Source: Cryptomeria japonica (lineage: Eukaryota; Streptophyta; Pinopsida; Cupressales; Cupressaceae). From it: 64,000 bases of DNA. Numbering within the stretch: position 1 is the first letter of the stretch; each line of letters starts with the position of its first letter. Positions 43,608-54,479 of the stretch are shown here, in pieces. The notes beneath the pieces are model-generated. The model was not told the DNA's origin and did no database searches. It saw only the letters and a list, made by a program, of their open reading frames with translations. The translations under genes and the position numbers were made by a program. The stretch lies in contig NC_081407.1 of the NCBI RefSeq assembly GCF_030272615.1, positions 270,229,870 to 270,293,869 on the forward strand, given 5' to 3'.

Positions 43608-44102
43608 TGTAGAATCTAAAATTGCCCCTATTCTTATAGCCAGCTGATCAAGAAAAATATAATAACAGAGAAAACAACTAACAACAATAAAAATTGAGAG
43701 ATAAAATAAAACACAACTTAGAATTTATAAAACAGAGTTTTCTATTTTTTAGAACAGCACGCACATTCTATATTACTGCTTAATAAAAAGAATACAAAGA
43801 TTCCCTATAAATAGAGTTTTCCAGCTTCACTAACAAAAGAATTCAAAGTCTCTAAAAATAGAACATGCATGGCATGCAATATTCAATGAAAAAAAAACCA
43901 ACAATTCTAAAGAAAGCTCTAATCTAAGAATAGTCTAACTACATGCATAGCATGCTTTATTTGCATGAGAAATAAAAAAACTATTAACTAATAATATACA
44001 ATCCTAAATTAATCTAGCTGCATGCTAGTGTATCGTGGTGGAGGCTAAAAACAGTTATGAGCTGCATGGAGTTGCATGCTCGAACAGCATCAGTTATCAA
44101 CA
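43608..44102 (-). repeat. 3' LTR of copia element 2
   Basis: 495 bp, TG...CA ends, matching 53475-53959 along its whole length with small indels, for example an extra 'atggagttgc' near the end. Confidence 0.93.
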
Positions 44103-44114
44103 TACTCCCCCTTG
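44103..44114 (-). other. polypurine tract of copia element 2
   Basis: The element strand reads AAGGGGGAGTA directly before the 3' LTR. It overlaps the last codons of pol. Confidence 0.8.
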
Positions 44115-47100
44115 ATGCTGAGAGGGCTCACAATCTTATCTCGTAGTGCTAAAAACTGAGCTTTTACAACCGCTTTGGTGAATATATCCGCTAGTTGATC
44201 CTAGGTGTTGATATGCTTTAATTCAACATCCTTCTTCTGCACCAAATCTCGTATGAAGTGATATTTCATATCAAAATTCTTTGTTATGTTGTAATGAACC
44301 AGATTCTTAGCTAACTTGATGGCACTCACATTGTCACAATAAATTATTGTAGGCTGAATTTGTTTTTCTCCAATTTCTTCCAAAACTTTTCTGAGCCAAA
44401 GAGCTTGTGTACCTCCTGAGGTAATTGTAGCATATTCTGCTTTTGTGGATGAGAGGGCAACAATACTTGGTTTTTTTAAGCTCCAAGTAATTAATCCAGA
44501 ACCAAAAGAGAAACAATTCCCAGATGTAGACTTAAACGGTCATCCTTACTACCTCCCCAATCTGAATCACTAAAGCCTACAAGATTGAGCTTTTCATAAG
44601 GGTAGTAATGAATACCAAAATTTAAATTCCCTTTCACATATCTCAAAATCCTCTTGGCTGCCTTCATATGTATTTCAGATGGATTTGTCATATACCTTGA
44701 AACAAGTGAAACTGAATATGCAATATCAGGCCTTGTGTGGGTTAGAAACATCAAGCTCCCCACAATACTTTTGTAAGTTGTCACATCAACTAAATCAGCA
44801 CCATCATCTCTACATAACAAAACTCCATGAGCACTTGGAGTGGAGGCAGGGTGACAATCGGTCATATTAAATTTCTTCAACATATCATGTGCATACTTTG
44901 TTTGACAAATGAAAATCTCATCCTTACTTTGATAAACCTCCATTCCTAGAAAATATTTCATCAGACCAAGATCTTTCATCTCGAATTCTTTCATCATATC
45001 AGCTTTGAATTCATCTTTCATCTTAGAACTACTACCCATATACAAAATATCATCAACATACAAACTTATGATGAGAATATCAGTACCTTCTTGTTTGTAG
45101 TAAAGGGTAGGATCACTCTTACTTCTCTAGAAGCCATTTTCCTGAAAGTATCCATCAATCCTGGCATACCACGCTCTTTGTGCTTGCTTGAGGCCATACA
45201 AATCCTTCTTCAACCTATAGACATAATTCTCTTTTCCTTCCACTTCAAACCCTTGTGGCTGCTCCACATATACTTCCTCTTCTAAGTACCCATTCAAGAA
45301 GGCATTTTTCATGTCCATATGATGTATGCTCCACTTCTTTTGAGTTGTTAATGAAATCAGCATTCTTATGGTCTCTTGTCTTGCTAGTGGTGCAAATGTC
45401 TCTTCATAATCAATTCCATACTTTTGTGTGAAGCCTTTAGCAACTAATCTTGCCTTGTGTCTTTCAACACTCCCATCACTATTAAACTTGGTCTTGTAGA
45501 CCCATTCGGTGCCAATCTTTTTCTTGTCATGCGGAAGTTCTGTTAACTCCCAAGTGTCATTCATGTGAATGGAATCCATCTCTTCTTCCATGGCTTGCAC
45601 CCAAACCTCATTAGTACATGCATCTTCAAAACATGATGGTTCAAAATTAACCTTGGATAATAAAGCAAAATTCACTGTCTCACCTAATGGGTTTTCTTCA
45701 TGTACTTGATTTCCACTCCTCTGGTAGATATCACTCAATCTCCTTACCTTCCTTGTAGAACTTGGAGAAGAAACTGGACTTGAACTTGGTACTAAAGAAC
45801 TTGATGAAGGGTTGCTTGGTGGAGTTAAACCACTAGATACAGAAACATTAGTTGGCTGCTCATGGTCAATATCAAAAATTATATCATCATTCAAAATAGA
45901 TTTTTTCTTCTCAATATGGCCTTTTTGATGACCATAAACTCCCCCTTCATCAAAAATTACATCTCTTGAAACAATAAGCTTCTTAGTGAGGGGATTATAC
46001 AATCTATAAGCCTTTATTTTCTCACTATACCCAATAAAAATACATGACTCGCTCTTTGCATCTAACTTCTGTCTATTCTGATCAGGTACATGTACATAAG
46101 CCAAACAACCAAAAACTTTGAAATGATTAACATTAGGCCTTTTTCCATACCAAGCTTCATAAGGAGTCATCTTTCCTAGTGCACTAGCGGGGCTACAGTT
46201 GAGGATGTACATCGTTGTAGCAACTGCATCTCCCCAATAAAAATTTCTCAATCCCTTGGTTTGTTACATACACCTTGCCATTTCAACCACAATACGATTC
46301 TTCCTTTTAGCTACTCCATTTTGTTGAGGTGTGTATGCAGTTGTGATTTGCCTCTTGATGCCATTAAGATCACAATAACTTTGAAAAGTATTTGAGAAAA
46401 ATTCTCCTCCACGATTAGTCCTTAAACATTTGATCTTGCACCCTTTCTCATTTTCTACAAGGGCTTTGAACTTCTTGAATGTATCCAAGGCTTCATCTTT
46501 GGCCTTCAAAAAATATACCCAATAATTTCGTGAATAATCATCAATAAAAGTGATGAAATATGATGACTTACCCAAACTCTTAGTCTGCATAGGACCACAT
46601 ATATCTGAATGAATAAGCTTAAGTGGGTGATGGACCCTCCATGCATTGCCCTTTGGAAACTTTTCCCATGCATGCTTTCCTTTAGCACAACCTTCACAAA
46701 CCTCCTTGTGTTCCTCAACATTGGGCAAACCAGAAACTAATGCATGGGAGGTTAGAAACTTCAAACTATGAAAATTTAAATGCCCATACCTAAGATGCCA
46801 TAACCAACTTGAATCCTCATAAGCCATATTTGCCAAAATGTTGTTATGTTCACCAAACCTCAAGGGGAACATCCTATTTCTTGTCATAGGCACAACAATG
46901 ATCACCCTATTACCCTTATTCTTATCATAGATAGTAGATGTCTTAATCTCAAAGACTACTTTATAAATTTTCTCACATAGCTGCCCAACGCTTAACAAAT
47001 TATGTTTCAATTGTGGAGCATAATAAATATCATGAATACTCTTTATACCTTCTTTTGTTTGGACCTCCATAGCTCCTTTGGCAGCAATCTCCAATAATTT

Positions 47101-47347
47101 ATCATTACCAAGCTCGATCTTGGATTTGAAACTTCCATCCTTTGTTGAGAACAACTTCTCATTCCATGTCATATGGTTAGAGCATCCAGAATCTAGGTAC
47201 CAAACATCTTTACTAGTATTTTCACCCTTGGCATAAGATAAAAATAAGTGATCAAGAGGATTCTCACTACTTTCTTGAGCATAGTTTGCACTTTTACCTT
47301 CTTTCAATCTGCATTCTCTTTCAAAGTGGCCATCTATGTTACAATGG
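44115..47347 (-). pseudogene. copia element 2 pol remnant, nearly continuous
   Basis: One frame runs from the zinc knuckle through protease, integrase and reverse transcriptase, broken by stops at 46264-46266 and 45127-45129. There is a frameshift near 44500 and a stop at 44201-44203 within RNase H. Seen in order: CYHCNIDGHFERECR zinc knuckle, protease WYLDSGCSNHMT (intact), H-H-C-C domain (WHLRYGHLNFH, CEGCAKGKH), integrase core with DICGPM, RT with MDMKNAFLNG and YVDD, RNase H with DSDWGG and IIYCDN. In the integrase two catalytic acids are replaced: RTDRGGE reads RTNRGGE, and QNGVAERKN reads QNGVAKRKN. It can encode no active integrase. Confidence 0.93.
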
Positions 47348-47352
47348 TAACA
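47348..47352. other. left target-site duplication TAACA
   Basis: TAACA next to the left end of the 4.69-kb insertion; the same five bases adjoin its right end at 52040-52044. Removing the insertion and one copy restores the gag zinc-knuckle frame (NVQC then YHCN). Confidence 0.82.
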
Positions 47353-47449
47353 AGTAAGTGCACAAAGTTGTGTCAACTTAGTGTGGAAGTGTTACACTTA
47401 TAAAAAAATGGCAAATTGCACGGAGCTCATGAGAAACGAAATGGGATCT

Positions 47450-47595
47450 CATTTCACGTCAAGATCCTGAGCCAAAATTTGAAACGAGATCCCGTTTAGG
47501 TTCAGGATCCTGAGCCTAGATCTAAGAAACGGGATCCCATTTCAAAAAAAAAATGGGATCCCATCCCGTTGATCCCATTTCAAAAACAAAACAAG
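47450..47595. repeat. GGGATCCC palindrome cluster
   Basis: Six or more variants of 'aaacgggatcccatttc' and 'aggatcctgagcc' in 150 bp, in both orientations. They can fold into several short hairpins. The cluster sits between the left TIR and the inner inverted repeat. Confidence 0.8.
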
Positions 47596-47926
47596 ATCCC
47601 GTTTCCTTTTTTTTTTTTTAAATTAACTTTTTTTATTAAAAAAAAAAAAGAGCTATATATACATGAAATATAAAATTTATATATAAGTCACATTTCTCTT
47701 TGTCTTTTTTTTCCTTTCTATCTCTCTTTGTCCCCTCTCTCCCAAAATCTAAAACTATGTCTCTAACTCTCTCTCATGTCCAAGGTTAACTATTTACTCT
47801 TTATCTCCGCATTCTCTATACACCTCCCCTTACCCCCTACCCACCTATATTTCTCTATATATACATCTCTACCTCTCTCTTAATGTACCATCTCTCTCTT
47901 CCAACCAACTTATCTTTCTCTACATA

Positions 47927-50900
47927 TGTTATAATAGGTCCTACTAAGGGGTCTTATGTCATAATAAGTCCTAGTAAGAGGTATAATGTCATAATAGGTC
48001 CTCTTAAGGGGTCTTATGACATAATAGGTTGTATTATGACATCATAGGTCATATTATGTCACAATGGGACCTATTATGACATAATAGGTTGTATTATGAC
48101 ATTATAGGTCCTATTATGTCACAATAGATCCTATTATGACATAATTACCCCTTAACAAGTCCTAGTAAGGGGTATAAAGTCATAATAGGTCCTCTTAAGG
48201 GATTTTATGACATAATATGACCTATGATGTCATAATAGGACCTATGATGACATAATAGGACCTATTACATCATCATAGATCTTATTATGTCATTATTAGT
48301 CATATTATGGCATAATACCCTTTAACAGGTCCTACTAAGGGGTATAATGTCATAATAGGCCTCTTAAGGGGTCTTATGACATGACGGGTCCTCTTAAAGG
48401 GTCTTATGACATTATAGGACCTATTATGACATGATAGGTCCTATTATGTGATAATCGATCATATTATGTCATAATAGATCCTACTAAGGGGTCTTATGTC
48501 ATAGTAGGTCCTCTTAAGGGGTGTTATGACATAATAGGTTGTATTATGTCACAATAGGACTTATTATGTCACAATAGGACCTATTATGTCACAATGTGGC
48601 CTATTATGACATAATAGGTCCTATTATTACATTATAGGTCCTATTATTTTACAATAGGTCCTGTTATGACATAATACCCCTTAACTCTCTCTAAAAGTAC
48701 CATCTCTCTCTCCTAACCAGCTTATCTTTCTCTACATATGTCATAATAGGTCCTACTAAGGGGTCTTATGTCATAATAGGTCCTAGTAAGAGGTATAATG
48801 TCATAATAGGTCCTCTTAAGGGGTCTTATGACATAATAAGACCTATTATGACATAATAGATCATATTATGACATAATATGACCTATTATGTCACAATGGG
48901 AGCTATTATGACATAATAGGTCGTATTATGACATTATAGGTCCTATTATGACATAATGCCCCTTAACAAGTCCTGGTAAGTGTATAAAGCCATAATAGGT
49001 CCTTTTAAGGGGTTTTATGACATAATATGACCTATGATGTCATAATAGGACCTATGATGACATGATAGGACCTATTACATCATCATAGATCTTATTATGT
49101 CATTATAAGTCCTATTATGACATAATACCCTTTAACAGGTCCTACTAAGGGGTATAATGTCATAATAGGTCCTCGTAAGGGGTCTTATGACATAATAGGA
49201 CCTATTATGACATGACAGGTCCACTTAAGGGGTCTTATGACATTATAGGACCTATTATGACATGATAGGTCATATTATGTGATAATCAATCCTATTATGT
49301 CATAATAGGTCCTACTAAGGGGTCTAATGTCATAATAGGTCCTAGTAAGAGGTATAATGTCATAATAGGTCCTCTTAAGGGGTTTTATGATATAATAGGA
49401 CCTATTATGACATAATAGGTCATATTATGTGATAAACAATCCTATTATGTCATAATAGGTCCTACTAAGGGGTCTTATGTCATAATAGGTCCTAGTAAGA
49501 GGTATAATGCCCTAATAGGTCCTCTTAAGGGGTCCTATGACATAATAAGACCTATTTTGACACAATAGGACCTATTATGACACAACAGGACCTATTGTGT
49601 CACAATAGGACCTATTATGACATAACAGGACCTATTATGATATAATAGGTCACATTATGACATTATAGGTCCTATATGTCACAGTAGATCCTATTATGAC
49701 ATAATACCCCTCAACTCTCTCTAAATGTACCATCTCTCTCTTCCAGCCAACTTATCTTTCTCTACATATGTCATAATAGGTCCTACTAAGGGATCTTATG
49801 TCATAATAGGTCCTCTTAAGGGGTCTTATGACATAATAGGTCGTATTATGTCATAATATGACCTATTATGTCACAATGGGACCTATATGACATAATAGGT
49901 CGTATTATGATATTATAGGTCCTATTATGTCACAATAGGTCCTATTATGACATAATACCCCTTAACAGGTCCTAGTAAGGGGTATAACGTCATAATAGGT
50001 CCTCTTAAGGGGTTTTATGACATTTAATATGACTTATGATATCATAATAGGACCTATTAATTACATCATCATAGATCCTATTATGTCATAATTAGTCCTT
50101 TTATGACATAATACCGTTTAATAGGTCTTACTAAGGGGCATAATGTTATAATAGGTCCTCTTAAGGGGTCTTATGACATAATAGGACCAATTATGACATG
50201 ACAGGTCCACTTAAGGGGTCTTATGGCATTATAGGACGTATTAAGTCATAATCGATCTTATTGTGTCATAATAGGTCCTACTAAGAGATCGTGTGTCATA
50301 ATAGGTCCTAGTAAGAGGTATAATGTCATAATAAGTCCTCTTAAGGGGTCTTATGACATAATAGGACCTATTATAAGGACTTATTATGACACAAAAGGAC
50401 CTATTATGTCACAATGAGACATATTATGACATAATAGGTCGTATTATGACATTATAGGTCCTATTATGACATTATACCCCTTAACAAGTCGTACTAAGGG
50501 GTATAAAGTCATAATAGGTCCTCTTAAGGGCTTTTATGACATAATATGACATATGATGTCATAATAGGACCTATGATGACACAATAGGTCATATTATGTC
50601 ATCATAGGTCCTATTATGTCATAATCAGTCCTATTATGACAAAATACCCTTCAATAGGTCCTACTAATGGGTATAATGTCATAATACGTCCTCTTAAGGG
50701 GTCTTATGACATAATAGGCCCTATTATGACATGACAGGTCCTCTTAAGGGGTCTTATGACATTATAGTGACATAATAGGTCCTATTATGTGATAATCGAT
50801 CATATTATGTCATAATAGGTCCTACTAAGGGGTCTTAAGTCATAATAAGTCCTAGTAAGAGGTATAATGTCATAATAGGTCCTTTTGAGGGGTCTAATGA

Positions 50901-51050
50901 CATAATAGGATTATGACTTAATAGGTTGTACTATGTCATAATAGGACCTATTATGACACAATAGGACCTATTATGTCACAATGGGACCTATTATGACATA
51001 ATAGGTTGTATTATGACACTATAGGTCCTATTACGTCACAATTTATAAGA
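47927..51050. repeat. palindromic minisatellite array, CCTATTATG/CATAATAGG
   Basis: About 3.1 kb of ~20-bp words such as GGTCCTATTATGACATAATA and their reverse complements, mixed with AAGGGGTCTTATG and AGTAAGAGGTATAATG. A longer period exists: the CT-rich spacer 'taccatctctctcttccaac' followed by 'cttatctttctctacatatg' appears at about 47888, 48700 and 49728, so higher-order units are ~0.8-1.0 kb. There is no coding content. Confidence 0.93.
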
Positions 51051-52039
51051 TCTTCTAAAATCTAGAATTTGTATTATAACTCCTAGAGATTTGAAACCAC
51101 TCTCAAACATCCTGTCAATATATACATGAAATATAACTTAAAGTATAAGAAAGGAAAAAGACAAAGGGAAATGTGACTTAAACTAGATGTTATATTTCAT
51201 ATATATAGGGCTTGGAGTGTTGACCCTTTGGCTTGGACCTGGTTTGACCCGCAACTTGAAGGCCAAATCAATCTTCATATAAAATAATGACTTCAAAAAT
51301 ATATCTGAACACCAAATTTTCAGAATTTTTTTGAAACAATGAAAACCCATTATAGTAGAGACCGTCTAGATTCGAAATATGTAACTTTTTTAGAAAATAG
51401 ATCAATATTTTTTAAAACAAAATAATTACTAATGAAAGAGGTCCATAAACTCGAAATAACATGGGTTTTTAGTTTTTTAATAACTTTTTTGTCTCTAAGT
51501 TTTTTGAAAAAAAAATTATATGGCATCAAACTAGAGACAATTCTATACAATTTTTTATATAAAAAAAAAATGTTAAGTTAGGTCAAATTATGCTTGCCAT
51601 ACACAAGAAGTTTTCAAAACAATGATTATGCCCAATAAAAAATTAACAAAAAAAAACATGCAGAAAAAAATTACAAAAAAATATTCTCATCAAAGGTGAG
51701 TGATTTACAAATCTTTTCCCAAAAGGATTTATAAAAATAATTTCATTTAGGTCAAATTATGCTTGTCGTACACAGGCATGGTATGGTCCTGAAAAGTGAC
51801 TTTTAAACTATAGGTTTTAGTACTACCTATTCAAACTTCATTTTTAAGATCTGGGTATTAAAATAAATTACATATTTGGAAAGTAGACTTCGTGCACTAC
51901 ATTTTCTATTACTGAATTTTTTCAAGATTCATTCTTTAAGTGCCTCAAATCTTTAGGTCAAACAAGATGAAATTGAAAAAAATGAGAAAAAACTTCCACT
52001 TTTTGGTCAAAAAGTGGACACAACTTCTTGCAGGTACCC

Positions 52040-52044
52040 TAACA
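52040..52044. other. right target-site duplication TAACA
   Basis: Matches 47348-47352 and adjoins the right inverted repeat. Confidence 0.82.
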
Positions 52045-53420
52045 TTGAACATTTCTCTTATCAAATCTGCCTCTACCTCTTCCTTTGGAACTAGCTCTTC
52101 CTCTTGAGCCACCTCTACCTCTACCTCTTGAATAATTTTGGATTTTCCCTTTACCTTGGCCTTGATTGATTTTGGCACTATTGTTGCTTGCATCTTCATT
52201 CTTTGTGATTTGCAATTTAGAGGAAAACACTTTATCTACACCTTCAAAAGAATCTTTCAATCTTTCTTCATGAGACATCAGGGATCCAACCAGTTGATCA
52301 AACTATAATTTTGTCAAATCCTTGCTTTCTTCTATTATTATGGCAACATGATTCCATCTAGGTGTCAAAGATCTCAACACTTTTTTTAATCAAAACTTCA
52401 TTACTTACAATTTCCCCAAGTGTAGCCATTTTATTGACCAAATCTTTGACTCTGACACAATAATCACTTATACTTTCAGCTTCTTGCATCTTCAAATTCT
52501 CGAACTCTCGCTTCAATGTCTGAAGCTTTACCACCTTAACTTGATCACTACCCTAGTAAGCTTCTTGTAGAGTCTTCCAGGCATCTTTGGCAATTGTTGC
52601 TCCTAATATTCTTATGGAAACATGATTCCATCTAGGTGTCAAAGATCTCAACACTTTTTTTAATCAAAACTTCATTACTTACAATTTCCCCAAGTGTAGC
52701 CATTTTATTGACCAAATCTTTGACTCTGACACAATAATCACTTATACTTTCAGCTTCTTGCATCTTCAAATTCTTGAACTCTCACTTCAATGTCTGAAGC
52801 TTTACCACCTTAACTTGATCACTACCCTAGTAAGCTTCTTGTAGAGTCTTCCAGGCATCTTTGCCAATTGTTGCTCCTGATATTCTTATGGAAACATAAT
52901 TCCATCTAGGTGTCAAAGATCTCAACACTTTTTTAAATCAAAACTTCATTACTTACAATTTCCCCAAGTGTAGCCATTTTATTGACCAAATCTTTGACTC
53001 TGACACAATAATCACTTATACTTTCAGCTTCTTGCATCTTCAAATTCTCGAACTCTCGCTTCAATGTCTAAAGCTTTACCACCTTAACTTGATCACTACC
53101 CTAGTAAGCTTCTTGTAGAGTCTTCCAGGCATCTTTGCCAATTGTTGCTCCTGATATTCTTGGAAATAAGTTCTTATCAAGAGCTTCTGAATGTGAAACA
53201 AAGCTTGAGCATTCTTTTTCCTTGCTTCCTTTCTTGTCATTCTTTCATTGGTTGTAAGGGCATTCCAATCAGTTGCCTCCTCATAACCTAATTCAATAAT
53301 CTCCCACAAATCTTTTCCAATTAAAAAGGTCAGCATCTTAATGCACCAATAAACATAATCATTCCCATCAAATTCTGGAACAAGCATACGGTTAGAATTC
53401 GACATGATTAACTTTGGCAA
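52045..53420 (-). pseudogene. copia element 2 gag remnant with internal triplication
   Basis: Starts MPKLIMSNSNRMLVPEFDGN at 53420, a copia Gag N-terminus with GNDYVYWCIKM and DLWEIIELG. A basic Arg/Gly-rich tail (GRGRGGSRGRASSKGRGRGR at 52039-52278) leads to the zinc knuckle that the 4.69-kb insertion splits. The middle is a 274-bp segment present three times (about 52340-52613, 52614-52887, 52888-53160). Since 274 is not a multiple of three, each extra copy shifts the frame. Other frameshifts occur near 53100-53180. Confidence 0.85.
52340..53160. repeat. 274-bp triplication within gag
   Basis: 'catgattccatctaggtgtc' stands at 52347, 52621 and (as 'cataattcc') 52895, exactly 274 bp apart. 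The intervening sequence, including 'cttcattacttacaatttcc' and 'ctagtaagcttcttgtagag', is almost unchanged, so the expansion happened after the element decayed or very shortly before. Confidence 0.93.
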
Positions 53421-53461
53421 AATTCCAATAAAGAAATTTTAACCCAAAATCATTTTACCTA

Positions 53462-53473
53462 CTCTGATACCAC
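53462..53473 (-). other. primer binding site, copia element 2
   Basis: The element strand reads GTGGTATCAGAG immediately inside the 5' LTR, containing the canonical TGGTATCAGAG complementary to initiator tRNA-Met. Confidence 0.9.
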
Positions 53474-53474
53474 T

Positions 53475-53959
53475 TGTAGAATCTAAAACTACCCCTGTTC
53501 TTATAGCCAGCTGATCAAGAAAAATATAATAATAGAGAAAACAACTAACAGCAATAAAAATTGTAGAGATAAAATAAAACACAACTCGGAATTTAAAAAA
53601 TAGAGTTTTCTATTTTTTAGAATAGCACACACATTCTATATTACTGCTTAACAAAAAGAATACAAAGAATCCCTATAAATAGAGTTTTCCACCTTCACTA
53701 ACAAAAGAATTCGAAGTCTCTAAAAATAGAACATGCATGGCATGAAATATTCGATGAAAAAGAAACCAACAGTTCTAAAGAAAGCTTTAATCTAAGAATA
53801 GTCTAAGTGCATGCATAGCATGCTTTATTTGCATGAGAAATAAAAAACTATTAACTAATAATATATAATCCTAAATTAATCTAGCTACATGTTGGTGTAT
53901 GGTAGTGGAGGCTAAAAATAGTTATGAGTTGCATGCTTGAGCAGCATCAGTTATCAACA
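53475..53959 (-). repeat. 5' LTR of copia element 2
   Basis: 485 bp with TG...CA ends, paired with 43608-44102. It is followed by flank 'atgattggggcatttat', which continues the short duplication interrupted at 43607. Confidence 0.93.
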
Positions 53960-54479
53960 ATGATTGGGGCATTTATAGGACTTAAGTATTGGGTGTCACC
54001 TCTAATTGACCACTTTTTGACCTTTATGCACATAACAAAACATCCTACATTCTTTGGAACTACCTAGAAGCTGAAAAATAACAAAAGAGACACAAGACAA
54101 AATTTAAAAAATAACTTCAAGCCCTTAAGTCACAAGACAACCAAAAAAGAGATCAAAATACGATGTACAATTTAGGAGCTTAAGGTGTGTGAAGTTAGCT
54201 AGAACAACTATTAGTACCCATCCTCTAACTGTGAATAAGACTTAGATGAGAAGAAAAAATCAACGAGAGGAATTCTAGAGTTTAGTCCAGTAACTTGGAG
54301 CTTAGCTCTTTACAGGGTAGCCCCATAACCTCTCAAACAATGTGGAATGGACCCTCATCCACACTACCAGATAATAAGAAGTTTATTCTATGACCTGGAC
54401 TAAAGATTTAGATAAGAACTTGTTAATCAATATACCCCACACAACAACAAAAAGTTATCATATTATCAATGTTTTATTT
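53960..54479. other. gap, no feature identified
   Basis: Non-repetitive sequence between copia element 2 and the gene-less TNL promoter flank; no open frame is supported. Confidence 0.4.

Larger units (their letters stand above)
47353..52039. mobile_element. 4.69-kb terminal-inverted-repeat insertion carrying a satellite
   Basis: An insertion exactly within the gag zinc knuckle of copia element 2, bounded by TAACA duplications. Its ends form an imperfect 27-bp inverted repeat: left AGTAAGTGCACAAAG then TTGTGTCAACTT; right, reversed, GGTACCTGCAAGAAG then TTGTGTCCACTT (21 of 27 identical). Nested inside is a second inverted pair of ~65-90 bp (47655-47720 and 51120-51215, sharing 'aagtcacattt' and 'ctttgtctttt'). 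Between those lies ~3.1 kb of palindromic minisatellite. No transposase frame is visible, so it is non-autonomous. A 5-bp duplication with TIRs fits no common plant DNA-transposon family cleanly. Confidence 0.72.
43608..53959 (-). mobile_element. Ty1/copia LTR retrotransposon 2 with internal insertion
   Basis: A complete minus-strand element of 10.35 kb including a 4.69-kb foreign insertion. LTRs are 43608-44102 and 53475-53959. The primer site is beside the 5' LTR and the AAGGGGGAGTA tract beside the 3' LTR. LTRs start TGTAGAATC and end TTATCAACA (plus strand) and look about 90-95% alike. The flanking 5-mers ATAAT and ATGAT are probably the target duplication with one change. Gag is rearranged, and pol has a few stops and one frameshift, so the element is younger than copia 1 but dead. 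Confidence 0.93.
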
